Shown: piece by piece, positions 17,796 through 26,208 of the stretch
Layout of the letters: each line of letters opens with the position of its first letter
How positions within the stretch are numbered: the first letter of the stretch is position 1
Assembly: GCF_023507705.1 (NCBI RefSeq)
Contig: NZ_JALBGD010000016.1
Span: 4,157-68,156 of the forward strand
Length of the DNA stretch: 64,000 nt
Reading direction: 5' to 3'
Source: Stappia sp. WLB 29
GTDB taxonomy: Bacteria; Pseudomonadota; Alphaproteobacteria; Rhizobiales; Stappiaceae
Notes under the pieces: model-generated
Database searches by the model: none
The model's input: the letters and a program-made list of their open reading frames with translations, nothing else
Told to the model about the DNA's origin: nothing
Made by a program: the position numbers and the translations under genes

Positions 17796-18613
17796 GTTTT
17801 TCGAAGGAGCGTCCGCTCGTCCTTGTCGGAGCCGGCAAGATGGGGGGCGCCATGCTGTCGGGCTGGCTCGCCGCCGGCACCGAGCCGGAATCGGTCCTCG
17901 TCGTCGATCCGAAGCCCTCGGCCGAGTTGCTCGACATGGTGGCGAAGTCCGGCATCCGCTATGCGGAGGCCGTCACCGAGGGGCTGAAGGCCGGCGTTCT
18001 GCTGGTGGCTTTGAAGCCGCAGATCATGGAAAGCGTGCTGCCGAGCCTGGCACCCGCCGTCGACGAGCGCACGCTGGTGATTTCGGTCGCCGCCGGCACT
18101 CCGGTCGCAGCGTTCCGCAAGGCGTTCGGCGATGTCGCCATCGTCCGCGTGATGCCGAATACCCCGTCCCAGGTGGGCCGCGGGATGAGCGTCGGCTATG
18201 CCAACGACCGAACCGACGGCGAGCAGCGGGCCACGGTCGACAAGTTGCTTGCAGCCATCGGCGCGTCCGACTGGGTCGAGCAGGAAGAGCAGATCGACGC
18301 GGTCACCGCCGTCAGCGGGTCCGGACCGGCCTATATCTTCTACCTGACCGAGGCGCTGGCTTCTGCCGGCGTCAAAGCGGGTCTGCCGGAAGACCTGGCG
18401 ATGCGCATCGCCCGCCAGACCGTGTGCGGGGCGGGCGAACTGCTGTATCGCTCCGACCTGCCGGCGGCGGAGCTGCGCCAGAATGTCACCTCGCCGAACG
18501 GGACGACCGCGGCTGCGCTCGCCGTGCTGATGGAGCCGGAAAGCGGCCTGCAGCCGGTGATGGACAAGGCCGTGGCGGCCGCGCGCAAGCGCTCGCAGGA
18601 ACTGGCCGGCTGA
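17792..18613 (+). CDS. proC: Pyrroline-5-carboxylate reductase
   Basis: Last step of proline synthesis, reducing P5C with NAD(P)H. 273 residues. The Rossmann start LVLVGAGKMGGAML (residues 9-22), VMPNTPSQVGRG in the middle and the C-terminal VTSPNGTTAAAL signature with AVSGSGPAYIF are all present. Overlaps the YbjN-like gene by four bases. Confidence 0.97.
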   Translation: MSFSKERPLVLVGAGKMGGAMLSGWLAAGTEPESVLVVDPKPSAELLDMVAKSGIRYAEAVTEGLKAGVLLVALKPQIMESVLPSLAPAVDERTLVISVAAGTPVAAFRKAFGDVAIVRVMPNTPSQVGRGMSVGYANDRTDGEQRATVDKLLAAIGASDWVEQEEQIDAVTAVSGSGPAYIFYLTEALASAGVKAGLPEDLAMRIARQTVCGAGELLYRSDLPAAELRQNVTSPNGTTAAALAVLMEPESGLQPVMDKAVAAARKRSQELAG

Positions 18614-18625
18614 GGAAGCCGGCTT

Positions 18626-18651
18626 TGCGGCGCCGGGATTGAGGCGCCGCA
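18626..18651 (+). terminator. Possible terminator after proC
   Basis: A 9-bp stem (TGCGGCGCC at 18626-18634, GGCGCCGCA at 18643-18651) with an 8-base loop begins 13 bases after the proC stop. Only a broken T-rich stretch (CCTGCTTTCTTG) follows, so it may end transcription weakly or just protect the 3' end. Confidence 0.45.
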
Positions 18652-18773
18652 CCTGCTTTCTTGCGCCAAGGCTCGAAAAGTCGCCTCGGGTTCCCTACAT
18701 CCTCACCAGGTGTTCGTGACCGGCCTGTCGCAGCGGCGGCTGAAATTCGGTCACATGCGATCCGGAGGTGACC

Positions 18774-19460
18774 ATGGCCACCGCGAAAACCAGGCAGAAG
18801 ATCGTCGCAAGCTTCCTCTCGCTTCTCGGCGAAAAGGGCTGGCACGGCTTCGAGATGGCGGATGTCGCGCGCGAGGCGGGCGTCAAGCTGTCGGTGCTGC
18901 GCGCAGAGTTTCCCGGCAAGACGGCGTGCCTGCGGGCATTCCTGTCCGACATCGACCAGAAAGTGCTGGATTCCATCGATCCCGACATGGACGATGAGCC
19001 GGCGCGCGAGCGGCTGTTCGACGTGCTGATGACGCGCCTCGATACGCTGTCTCCCCATAGGGAAGCGATCCGCGCCCTGCGCAAGGCGGTGCAGCGCGAT
19101 CCGCAGCTGGCGCTCAAGCTCAACCGCGAGGCTGTTACCTCGCAGCGCTGGATGCTGACGGCGGCGGGCATTCCGGCGGCCGGGCCGCGTGCGGCGCTGA
19201 TGTCGCAGGCGCTGGTGGTGGCCTTCGCCCGTGTCGTGGACGTCTGGCTCGACGACGAGGATCCCGGTCTTGCCCGGACCATGTCGGCGCTGGCCCGCCA
19301 GCTCGACGAGGGCGAGGTGTGGATGGGCCGGCTCGACCGTGTCGGCCGCTTCCTGAAGCCGTTCCTGACGCGCGCCCGCGAGCGCGGCACGAGGCAGGAC
19401 GACAGTCCGTCCCAGGCCGACGGGCGGGAGGAAGCCGGGGCTTCCCCGAGCGCTGCCTGA
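18774..19460 (+). CDS. TetR family transcriptional regulator
   Basis: 228 residues. The N-terminal 60 residues form a TetR helix-turn-helix (IVASFLSLLGEKGW..., MADVAREAGVKLSVLRAEFPGK), followed by an all-helical ligand/dimer domain and a charged Pro/Gly tail. Unusually for TetR the recognition helix reads KLSVLRAEF in place of the common xxTLYxHF. ATG 18774 is preceded by GGAGG at ideal distance; a GTG two codons earlier is possible. Its effector is unknown; similar proteins (COQ9-like in sequence style) sit near ubiquinone genes in some alphaproteobacteria, so a role other than DNA binding is conceivable. Confidence 0.78.
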   Translation: MATAKTRQKIVASFLSLLGEKGWHGFEMADVAREAGVKLSVLRAEFPGKTACLRAFLSDIDQKVLDSIDPDMDDEPARERLFDVLMTRLDTLSPHREAIRALRKAVQRDPQLALKLNREAVTSQRWMLTAAGIPAAGPRAALMSQALVVAFARVVDVWLDDEDPGLARTMSALARQLDEGEVWMGRLDRVGRFLKPFLTRARERGTRQDDSPSQADGREEAGASPSAA

Positions 19461-19557
19461 CGACTAAAGTGGCGGGAGCGCCGCACCTCCGCGCCGGCCG
19501 AAAGGTCCGCGCGGGCTATCACGTTCCCGCCTACCGTCGTCCAGGACACCATCCATC

Positions 19558-19920
19558 ATGACGAAAGACCATGCGGCCGCTTCGCCGGCCATTTCCTTTG
19601 ACGAGTTCCTCAAGGTCGACATCCGCGTCGGCCGTATTGTCGAGGCCGCGCCCTTTCCGCAAGCCCGCAAGCCAGCGATCAAGCTGATGATCGATTTCGG
19701 CACCGAGATCGGTCTCAAGAAATCCAGCGCCCAGATCACCCGCCACTACACGCCGGAAGAGCTGGTCGGCCGCCAGGTGATGGCGGTCGTCAACTTCCCG
19801 CCGCGCCAGATCGGGCCGATGATGTCGGAAGTCCTGACGCTCGGCGTGCCCGATGCCGATGGCGAGGTCGTGCTGCTGGCACCGGACCAGGACGTGCCGC
19901 TCGGCGGCCGCCTGTTCTGA
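19558..19920 (+). CDS. csaA: CsaA-like tRNA-binding domain protein
   Basis: A 120-residue OB-fold tRNA-binding protein of the CsaA type, related to the C-terminal domain of MetRS beta subunits. FDEFLKVDIRVGRIVEAAPFP near the start and NFPPRQIGPMMSEVLTLGV near the end are the hallmark segments. In Bacillus CsaA has chaperone and secretion-related activity; the role in alphaproteobacteria is unclear. A composite palindromic repeat begins 20 bases after its stop. Confidence 0.9.
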   Translation: MTKDHAAASPAISFDEFLKVDIRVGRIVEAAPFPQARKPAIKLMIDFGTEIGLKKSSAQITRHYTPEELVGRQVMAVVNFPPRQIGPMMSEVLTLGVPDADGEVVLLAPDQDVPLGGRLF

Positions 19921-19940
19921 GGCGGGCCCGTGTTCGTGTC

Positions 19941-20105
19941 CTAGTGCGGTGTATTTGAAATACGTCTCATTTCGCAGCACGCACCAGAGCGTATTTCAAA
20001 TCCGAAACCCGCAATATAAACAAAAACTTACTAGTAGCCTATCGAATCTGAAGTTCGTTCAGCGCGTGCCGTGGAATGCGACGAACTTCAGATTCGGGCG
20101 ACTAG
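19941..20105 (+). repeat. Composite double-palindrome repeat, copy 1 (MITE-like)
   Basis: A 165-bp element bounded on both sides by CTAG. It holds two hairpins: arm ATTTGAAATACG at 19953-19964 with CGTATTTCAAAT at 19990-20001, and a perfect 16-bp pair CGAATCTGAAGTTCGT at 20043-20058 with its complement at 20081-20096. The AT-rich link between them (20002-20042) is unlike the GC-rich genome. A second copy lies inverted at 54147-54306, sharing both palindromes, the link and the CTAG end. The right-hand CTAG provides the TAG stop of the sensor kinase. No transposase is inside; a non-autonomous element is the best reading. Confidence 0.88.
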
Positions 20106-21529
20106 ACCGGGATGCGGACGCGGGCACGCAGGCCGCCCAGCGTGTCGCTGTCGCCGAGCACGATGTCGCCACCATGGGCGCGCACGACGTCGCGGGCGAT
20201 GGCAAGGCCAAGGCCGCTGCCGCCGCTGTCGCGGTTGCGCGCCTGGTCGAGCTGATAGAACGGGCGGAAGACATTTTCCCGCTCCTCGATGGGGACGCCG
20301 GGCCCGTCGTCGTCGATGGTGATGGTCAACCAGCCGTCCGCGTTGCGCCCTTCGATGGCCAGCCGGTTTCCATGGCGGGCCGCGTTGGTGACGAGGTTGG
20401 TCAGGGCCCGCTTGAAGGCGCTGGGCCGCAGGGTGACCTCCGGCGGGCCCTCCAGGTGAGAGGTCACCGAGGCGCCGAGAATCTCGGCTTCCGCCTCCAA
20501 TTCCTCGAACAGCAGGGCGATATCCGTGGGTTGCGCCTGCTCGTCTCCTTCGCCGCGGGCGAAGGCGAGATAATCCTCCAGCATCGTCTTCATCTCGTCG
20601 ACGTCGCGCTGCAGGGCGCGTACCTCCTCGCTGTCGGGGAAGAGCGCGAGTTGCAGGCGAAATCGCGTCAGGATGGTTCTGAGGTCGTGGCTGACGCCCG
20701 CGAGCATCGCCGTGCGCTGCTCGATCTGGCGTTCGATACGCCGGCGCATCTCGATGAAGGCCTGGGCGGCCCGGCGCACTTCGCGCGCGCCGCTGGGGCG
20801 GAAGTCCTCGATAGGCCGCCCCTTGCCGAAGCTCTCCGCGGCATTCGCCAGTCGCTCCACCGGTCGGGTCTGGTTGCGCAGGAACAGCATTGCGAGGATC
20901 ACCAGCACGAGCGAAGACGATACCATCCAGACGATGAAGAGATGCGAGTTGGACGCATAGGTCTGGCTGCGGCGCGCGATGACTCGCAGCACGTTGTTTT
21001 CCAGCTTGATGCGCAGCTCGACGAAGCTGGAGCGGCCGACGGTGTCGATCCAGAAAGGCTTGCCGATCCGAGCGGCGATCTGCTGCGACAGATAGCGGTC
21101 AAGGATGTCGAAAAAGGGCTTGGGACGCGGCGGCGGCAGCGGCTCGAGCGGCAGCAGTGTGATGGCGAGACCAAGGTCGCTGCGCGCCATCTCCGTGATC
21201 TTCTGGAATTCCTCTTCGCTACGGCTGTCCTCGGTCAGGCGTACGATCATCGAGATGTCGCGGACAACCGCGTCCGACAGTCGCTGCGTGACGAGATTGT
21301 AGTGCCGCTCCATGAAGACGAAGGCGAGCACGGCCTGCATGACCACCAGCGGGGTGATGATGATCAGCAGCGTGCGGGTGAAAAGGCCTTTCGGCATGCG
21401 CCGGTAAAGCGCGCCTGCAAGGGCCCGGTAAGGCGTTGCCAGCAGTTCGCCCAGCCGGCGCAGGCTCGCCGGCATCGGCAGGGCGCCAAGGCGGGCGAGA
21501 GCGCCGCGAAACGATGTGCTCAATCGCAT
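20102..21529 (-). CDS. Two-component sensor histidine kinase (EnvZ-like)
   Basis: Inner-membrane kinase of 475 residues. Two membrane helices (~52-72 and ~197-217) enclose a periplasmic domain of about 125 residues; then a HAMP domain (~218-270), the H-box GVSHDLRT with phospho-acceptor H281, N-box N382 in TNLVTNAARHG, DDGPG at 407-411 and GGSGLGL at 436-442. It overlaps the upstream response regulator by ten bases, so the two form one unit with the MarR gene. Its stop codon TAG lies in the CTAG end of the palindromic repeat. Signal unknown. Confidence 0.93.
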   Translation of the reverse strand: MRLSTSFRGALARLGALPMPASLRRLGELLATPYRALAGALYRRMPKGLFTRTLLIIITPLVVMQAVLAFVFMERHYNLVTQRLSDAVVRDISMIVRLTEDSRSEEEFQKITEMARSDLGLAITLLPLEPLPPPRPKPFFDILDRYLSQQIAARIGKPFWIDTVGRSSFVELRIKLENNVLRVIARRSQTYASNSHLFIVWMVSSSLVLVILAMLFLRNQTRPVERLANAAESFGKGRPIEDFRPSGAREVRRAAQAFIEMRRRIERQIEQRTAMLAGVSHDLRTILTRFRLQLALFPDSEEVRALQRDVDEMKTMLEDYLAFARGEGDEQAQPTDIALLFEELEAEAEILGASVTSHLEGPPEVTLRPSAFKRALTNLVTNAARHGNRLAIEGRNADGWLTITIDDDGPGVPIEERENVFRPFYQLDQARNRDSGGSGLGLAIARDVVRAHGGDIVLGDSDTLGGLRARVRIPV

Positions 21530-22257
21530 ACGAGCCTGTAGCCGATGCCGCGCACGGTCTGCAGATAGAGCGGGTTGCCGGGGTCCGTCTCGATCTTGCG
21601 CCGCAGCCGGTTGATCTGCACGTCGACCGTGCGTTCGCCGAGCCCGCTGTCGTCGCCGACGATCTCGGTGCGCGGCACGGTTTCGTTGGGCTTTTCGGTG
21701 AAGAGCGCCAGGATCTCCTTTTCCCGGTCGGTGAGACGGATCACCTCTTCGCCGCGGCGCAGCTCGCGGCGCGCGGCGTCGAAGACATAGGGGCCGAAGC
21801 GGATATCGGTCGGCTCGTTGATCTCCGGCGTGGAGCGACGGCGCAGGATCGCGCGGATGCGCAGCAGCAATTCGCGCGGCTCGAACGGCTTGACCAGGTA
21901 GTCGTCGGCGCCGGCCTCGAGCCCGGCGATCCGGTCGGCGGCGTCGGAACGGGCCGTCAGCATCAGGATCGGTACGTCAGAGCGGGCATGCAGGTCGGCG
22001 GCGAGCTCCAGCCCGCTCTCGCCCGGCATCATCACATCGACCACCAGGAGGTCGAAGGCCAGCCCGTTCAGGCGCCGGCGCGCCTCGGCTGCAGAAGCCG
22101 CGACCGTGATGCGGAAGCCGTGCTCGGCAAGGAAGCGCTTCAGCAGCGTGCGGATGCGGGTATCGTCGTCCACCAGCAGCAGGTGAGGAGCATCGTCCTG
22201 CAGACTGGCTGCCGGCGCCGCGCTCGCGGTCTGGCTCTCGATGCTGTCGGTCGTCAC
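21520..22257 (-). CDS. petR: OmpR-family response regulator (PetR-like)
   Basis: 245 residues: receiver domain with acidic pocket D30/D31, phospho-acceptor D74, T101 and K123, then an OmpR-type winged helix ending TVRGIGYRL. A 25-residue disordered N-terminal extension precedes the receiver. It overlaps the kinase by ten bases and the MarR gene by four. The MarR-OmpR pair resembles PetP-PetR of Rhodobacter capsulatus, where they are needed for cytochrome bc1 and photosynthesis genes; the symbol rests on this similarity and order only. Confidence 0.85.
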   Translation of the reverse strand: MTTDSIESQTASAAPAASLQDDAPHLLLVDDDTRIRTLLKRFLAEHGFRITVAASAAEARRRLNGLAFDLLVVDVMMPGESGLELAADLHARSDVPILMLTARSDAADRIAGLEAGADDYLVKPFEPRELLLRIRAILRRRSTPEINEPTDIRFGPYVFDAARRELRRGEEVIRLTDREKEILALFTEKPNETVPRTEIVGDDSGLGERTVDVQINRLRRKIETDPGNPLYLQTVRGIGYRLVCD

Positions 22258-22781
22258 GGGCTCACCCTCGTCTGGGCCGGCCGGTCAATCAGGCGGGCAA
22301 CGTCGCCGCGCTGATCCGGATCGATCATATGATACAGGAACTGCCGGGCGATATCGTGGCTCTCCGGCGGCATGTCGCCGAGGGCCCGGCGGATGCGGCG
22401 GGCCTGCAGGTCGGTGAGACGGGCCGCCAGCTGCTCGCCCTCGGCCGTGGCAAAGAGCAGCCGCTCGCGGCGGTCCTGCGGCCCGGGTTCCTGCAGGATA
22501 TAGCCTTCTTCCACCAGCTGTTTCAGCACCCGGGCGAGGCTCTGCTTGGTGATCTTGAGGATCGCCAGCAGGTCGGTGACGCGCAGGCCCGGATTGCGGC
22601 TGACGAAATGCAGCACGCGGTGATGGGCCCGCCCGAAACCGAACTCGGCCAGCGCCGCATCCGGATCCGCGGTGAAGTCCCGATAAGCGAAGAACAGCAA
22701 CTCGATGAGGTCGATGGGGATCTCCGTCGAGGTGGCCGGCTGGCCCTGTTTCGCGCCTTGCGAGAAATTTATGTCAGCCAT
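22254..22781 (-). CDS. petP: MarR family regulator (PetP-like)
   Basis: 175 residues with the winged helix of MarR proteins: FGRAHHRVLHFVSRNPGLRVTDLL, LKITKQSLARVLKQL as recognition part, and the wing DRRERLLFATAEG. First gene of the MarR-response regulator-kinase unit and divergent from ilvE across 307 bases, so it may control that region. The start codon is embedded in GTCAATATGGCTGAC, a short GTCA/TGAC dyad that could be an autoregulatory site (inference). Confidence 0.85.
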   Translation of the reverse strand: MADINFSQGAKQGQPATSTEIPIDLIELLFFAYRDFTADPDAALAEFGFGRAHHRVLHFVSRNPGLRVTDLLAILKITKQSLARVLKQLVEEGYILQEPGPQDRRERLLFATAEGEQLAARLTDLQARRIRRALGDMPPESHDIARQFLYHMIDPDQRGDVARLIDRPAQTRVSP

Positions 22782-22942
22782 ATTGACTTATTTCCGACCG
22801 ATTGTTACACGTATCCAGTCTGCAGCGAAACGATCGTACGTCATCGCCCTTCAAGCATGGTAGATGTTGTCCGTAGGCGTTGCAGAACGCGGCTTTCCGG
22901 GCTAGGCGTGCGACTCCGGTGTCGTGCGTGTTCAGGCGCCGA

Positions 22943-22977
22943 GCGGCCCGTCACCATACAAACAGTTGACGGGCCGC
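22943..22977 (+). promoter_or_regulatory. Stem-loop in the petP-ilvE intergenic region
   Basis: A perfect 11-bp inverted repeat (GCGGCCCGTCA at 22943-22953, TGACGGGCCGC at 22967-22977) with a 13-base loop lies 112 bases before ilvE in the 307-base divergent gap. No T-run follows, so it is not a simple terminator; it may be an operator dyad or a leader structure. A second dyad, ACCGGCCGGACCGGT, lies at about 23017-23031. The gap otherwise shows no clear promoter boxes. Confidence 0.45.
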
Positions 22978-23088
22978 GCAAAGCCGCGAGACGGAACCAC
23001 ATTTCAGTCGTGACGGTACCGGCCGGACCGGTATCTCATTCAAACGCAAACGGGATCGAGCCCGTTGCCTGTTTCGGGAGTAGTTCAT

Positions 23089-23991
23089 ATGGCGCAGCTG
23101 CCCTTTGACCAACGCGAAGGCCACATCTGGTATGATGGCGCATTCGTGCCGTGGGCCGATGCCAAGCTCCACGTACTGAGCCACGGCCTGCACTATGCCA
23201 GCAGCGTCTTCGAGGGCGAGCGCGCCTATGGCGGCGAGGTGTTCAAGCTCGACGAGCACACCGAGCGCCTGCACGAGTCGGCCCGCATCCTCGGGTTCGA
23301 GATCCCCTACAGCGCCGAGACCATCAACCAGGCGACGCGCGAACTGCTGGCCAAGGGCAATCTGGTCGACGCCTACGTTCGTCCGGTGGCCTGGCGCGGC
23401 AGCGAGATGATGGGCGTGTCGGCCCAGTCCAACACCATTCATCTGGCGATCGCCGCCTGGGAGTGGCCGAGCTACTTCAAGCCGGAAGAGCGGCTGAAGG
23501 GTATTCGTCTCGACATGGCGGCCTATCGCCGTCCGGACCCGATGACGGCTCCCTCGCGCTCCAAGGCGGCCGGCCTCTACATGATCTGCACGATCTCCAA
23601 GCACGATGCCGAGCGCAAGGGCTATGCCGATGCCCTGATGCTCGACTGGCGCGGCCAGATCGCCGAGGCGACGGGCGCCAACGTCTTCTTCGTGAAAGAC
23701 GGCAAGATCCATACGCCGACGCCGGATTGCTTCCTCGACGGCATCACCCGCCGCACGGTCATCGACCTGGCCAAGCGGCGTGGCTTCGAGGTTATCGAGC
23801 GGGCGATCCTGCCGGACGAGATGGAGGGCTTCGAGGCCTGCTTCCTCACCGGCACGGCGGCGGAAGTGACCCCGGTCTCCGAGGTGGGACCGTACACGTT
23901 CACGGTCGACGCGATCACCAAGACGTTGATGGAAGACTATCACGTCGAGGTGCAGCCGAAGGCCGAGGCAAGGATCGCCGCTGCCGGCTGA
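23089..23991 (+). CDS. ilvE: Branched-chain amino acid aminotransferase
   Basis: Fold-type IV PLP enzyme of 300 residues that transaminates the keto acids of Leu, Ile and Val with glutamate. HVLSHGLHYASSVFEGERAY at the N-terminal side, EATGANVFFV (class IV signature) and LTGTAAEVTPV near the C-terminus are present. ATG 23089 follows CGGGAGTAGTTC; an in-frame start 24 bases upstream is less likely. Transcribed alone, with its own terminator. Confidence 0.95.
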   Translation: MAQLPFDQREGHIWYDGAFVPWADAKLHVLSHGLHYASSVFEGERAYGGEVFKLDEHTERLHESARILGFEIPYSAETINQATRELLAKGNLVDAYVRPVAWRGSEMMGVSAQSNTIHLAIAAWEWPSYFKPEERLKGIRLDMAAYRRPDPMTAPSRSKAAGLYMICTISKHDAERKGYADALMLDWRGQIAEATGANVFFVKDGKIHTPTPDCFLDGITRRTVIDLAKRRGFEVIERAILPDEMEGFEACFLTGTAAEVTPVSEVGPYTFTVDAITKTLMEDYHVEVQPKAEARIAAAG

Positions 23992-24021
23992 TCTCCCCGG
24001 GGTCCTGCGGACGAATACGCG

Positions 24022-24056
24022 AAGGGCGGCCGGTCGGCCGCCCTTTTGCTTTTTGC
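24022..24056 (+). terminator. Rho-independent terminator of ilvE
   Basis: Strong GC-rich hairpin (AAGGGCGGCCG at 24022-24032 with CGGCCGCCCTT at 24035-24045) followed by TTTTGCTTTTTG. Thirty bases after the ilvE stop. Confidence 0.9.
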
Positions 24057-24072
24057 GCTCAGATCGGTCTGG

Positions 24073-25308
24073 CTAGACGGTGAACATCCGCCCGCGCTCG
24101 GTCCAGACGACGACGGCAAGGCCCGAGAGGGCGAAGCAGGCGAAGCCGAGGGTCAGCGGCAGCACCGATCCGTCGAAGCGGCTGGAGACGAGGAAGCCGA
24201 GCGCTGCGCCGCCGCTGGTGGTGACGAAACCGAGCATCGCAGAGGCCGCGCCGGCGATGTGGCCGAGGGGCTCCATGGCGATGGCGTTGAAATTCGGACC
24301 TATCAGCCCGAAGGAGAAGACGCCGAGCACCAGCAGCCCGGTGAAGACGAAAAGGTTCGAGCCGAAGGTCAGCGCGGCGATCACCTGGACGATGTTGAGC
24401 AGCGCGTAGGCGACCAGCGCCCAGTGCGAGAGCGGGCGCAGGCCGATGCGCTCGACCAGCGAGGCGCTGAGGAAGGACGAGGCGGCGAGCGCCAGGCCCA
24501 TTGCGGCAAAGACCAGCGGGAAGGCCGCGCCGAGGCCGAACAGGTCCACATAGATCTGCTGCGCCGAGGCGATGAAGGAGAACAGCGCGCCGAAGATCAA
24601 CGTCGTCGCCAGCATATAGCCGAAGGTGGTGCGGGTGGCGAGCGTGGTACGGTAGGCGCCGAGCACGGCGGTAACGGAAAGCGGCCGGCGTTCCTCCACG
24701 GGAAGCGTCTCGCGCAGGCGCAGCAGGCACCAGCCGAGCATGGCGAAGCCGCCGAAGGTGAGCATCAGGAAGATGGCGCGCCAGGGCGCGACGAAGAGGA
24801 TCAACTGGCCGATGGACGGTGCGATGACCGGCACGCTCATGAAGACCATCATGACGAGCGACATCACGCGGCCCATGCGGGCGCCGGAATAGCAGTCGCG
24901 CACGGCCGACAGCGCCACCACGCGGGGCGCGGCGCAGCCGATGCCCTGCAGCAGGCGGGCAAGCAGCATCTGCTCCATGGTCGGGGCGAAGACGCTGAGA
25001 AGTCCGGCAAGGGCATAAAGGGTCAGTCCGCCGAGCAGGACGGGGCGCCGGCCGAAACGGTCCGACAGCGGACCGCAGACGAGCTGCGCCGAGCCGAAGC
25101 CGATCAGGTAGACGATGACGATCTTCTGGCGTTCGTTGGGATCGGCGATGGAGAAGGCTCGGCCGATATCGCCGAGCGCGGGAAGCATCACGTCGATGGC
25201 GAGGGCGTTCAGCGCCATCAGCGCGGCAACGATCGCGACGAATTCCGTGAAGCCGAGGCCATGGCGCGGGCCGTCGATCACCTCGACGGGCGTAGCTGTG
25301 GTGTTCAT
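24073..25308 (-). CDS. Bcr/CflA-type multidrug efflux MFS transporter
   Basis: 411-residue inner-membrane proton antiporter with 12 predicted helices. The MFS motif A appears as GPLSDRFGRRPVLLGG after helix 2, and LLQGIGCAAPRVVALSAVRDCYSG in the helix 4-5 region is a Bcr/CflA mark. It is a single gene convergent with ilvE. Substrates unknown. Confidence 0.92.
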   Translation of the reverse strand: MNTTATPVEVIDGPRHGLGFTEFVAIVAALMALNALAIDVMLPALGDIGRAFSIADPNERQKIVIVYLIGFGSAQLVCGPLSDRFGRRPVLLGGLTLYALAGLLSVFAPTMEQMLLARLLQGIGCAAPRVVALSAVRDCYSGARMGRVMSLVMMVFMSVPVIAPSIGQLILFVAPWRAIFLMLTFGGFAMLGWCLLRLRETLPVEERRPLSVTAVLGAYRTTLATRTTFGYMLATTLIFGALFSFIASAQQIYVDLFGLGAAFPLVFAAMGLALAASSFLSASLVERIGLRPLSHWALVAYALLNIVQVIAALTFGSNLFVFTGLLVLGVFSFGLIGPNFNAIAMEPLGHIAGAASAMLGFVTTSGGAALGFLVSSRFDGSVLPLTLGFACFALSGLAVVVWTERGRMFTV

Positions 25309-25413
25309 GAGCGGTCCGGTCGCAGACCTCCGGTCAATCCGAAGGCGCGCCTGTTTGGGGAGGGGGCATGTCTGCCACGAATAGGCAAGACTTCCTCCCT
25401 TATGGACGGCAGG

Positions 25414-25908
25414 TCAAGCCTTCCAGCGGTCTGCGTCGCGCGTGTCGCTGTCGCGCGCGTCCACCCAGTTGCCGCTGGTGCCGTCCTTGAGGTGCTCCTT
25501 CTTCCAGAAGGGCGCGCGGGTCTTGAGATAGTCCATCAGGAACTCGGCCGCCTCGAAGGCCGCGCGGCGGTGGCGCGACGCCGCGACGACCAGCACGATG
25601 TTGCCGCCCGGCTCGATCCGGCCATGACGGTGGATCGCGGTGAGCCCGTCGAGCGGCCAGCGCTCGCAGGCCCGGCGGGCAATGCGGGTGATCTCCGCCT
25701 CGGCCATGCCGGGATAGTGCTCCAGTTCCAGCGCTGCCAGACGGCCGCCTTCGTCGCGGCAAAGGCCCGTGAAGGTGACGACGGCACCGATGTTCGGATT
25801 GGCCCGCCGAAGCTGCTCGATCTCGGCAGCCACGTCGAAATCGTCGCTCTGGATGCGGACCTCGACCGGCGCCAGGTCGGCTGGGGAGGGCGTCGACGTA
25901 TCGGTCAT
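25414..25908 (-). CDS. moaE: Molybdopterin synthase large subunit
   Basis: Catalytic subunit that converts cyclic pyranopterin monophosphate to molybdopterin using sulfur from MoaD. 164 residues. The two active-site lysines align at K129 and K136 (DYLKTRAPFWKKE), the same spacing of seven as in E. coli MoaE; HRHGRIEPG at ~93-101 is also typical. It begins eight bases after the moaD stop. MsrP at 59421 is a molybdoenzyme in this window that would need this cofactor. Confidence 0.95.
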   Translation of the reverse strand: MTDTSTPSPADLAPVEVRIQSDDFDVAAEIEQLRRANPNIGAVVTFTGLCRDEGGRLAALELEHYPGMAEAEITRIARRACERWPLDGLTAIHRHGRIEPGGNIVLVVAASRHRRAAFEAAEFLMDYLKTRAPFWKKEHLKDGTSGNWVDARDSDTRDADRWKA

Positions 25909-25915
25909 GGCGGGC

Positions 25916-26167
25916 TCAGCCGCCGGTCATCGGCGGGAAGAAGGCCGCCTCGCGCACGCCTGCCAGCGGCGCGTCATGCTCGGCATGCTCCTGGTCGAGG
26001 GCAACGCGGATGATCTCGCGGTCGGCGAAGGCGCTGGCATAGCCCTCGTCGCGGGCGGCCAGCCAATCGAGCAGGTCGGCGACCGTGGTGATGCTGCCTG
26101 GCAGGTCCACGGTTTCGGAATCCTGGCCGATCCGCTCGCGGACCCAGGCGAAGTAGCGCAGCTGCAT
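25916..26167 (-). CDS. moaD: Molybdopterin synthase sulfur-carrier subunit
   Basis: An 83-residue ubiquitin-like protein (MQLRYFAWVRERIGQD...) ending in the essential Gly-Gly (PPMTGG), which is adenylated and thiocarboxylated by MoeB. It lies between pgsA and moaE in the order pgsA-moaD-moaE typical of Hyphomicrobiales. The longer open frame upstream is a shadow of pgsA. Confidence 0.93.
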   Translation of the reverse strand: MQLRYFAWVRERIGQDSETVDLPGSITTVADLLDWLAARDEGYASAFADREIIRVALDQEHAEHDAPLAGVREAAFFPPMTGG

Positions 26168-26208
26168 TCTCGTGCTCCGTCCTTGCGGCGGTCCCGACCC
26201 CTGTTTGC

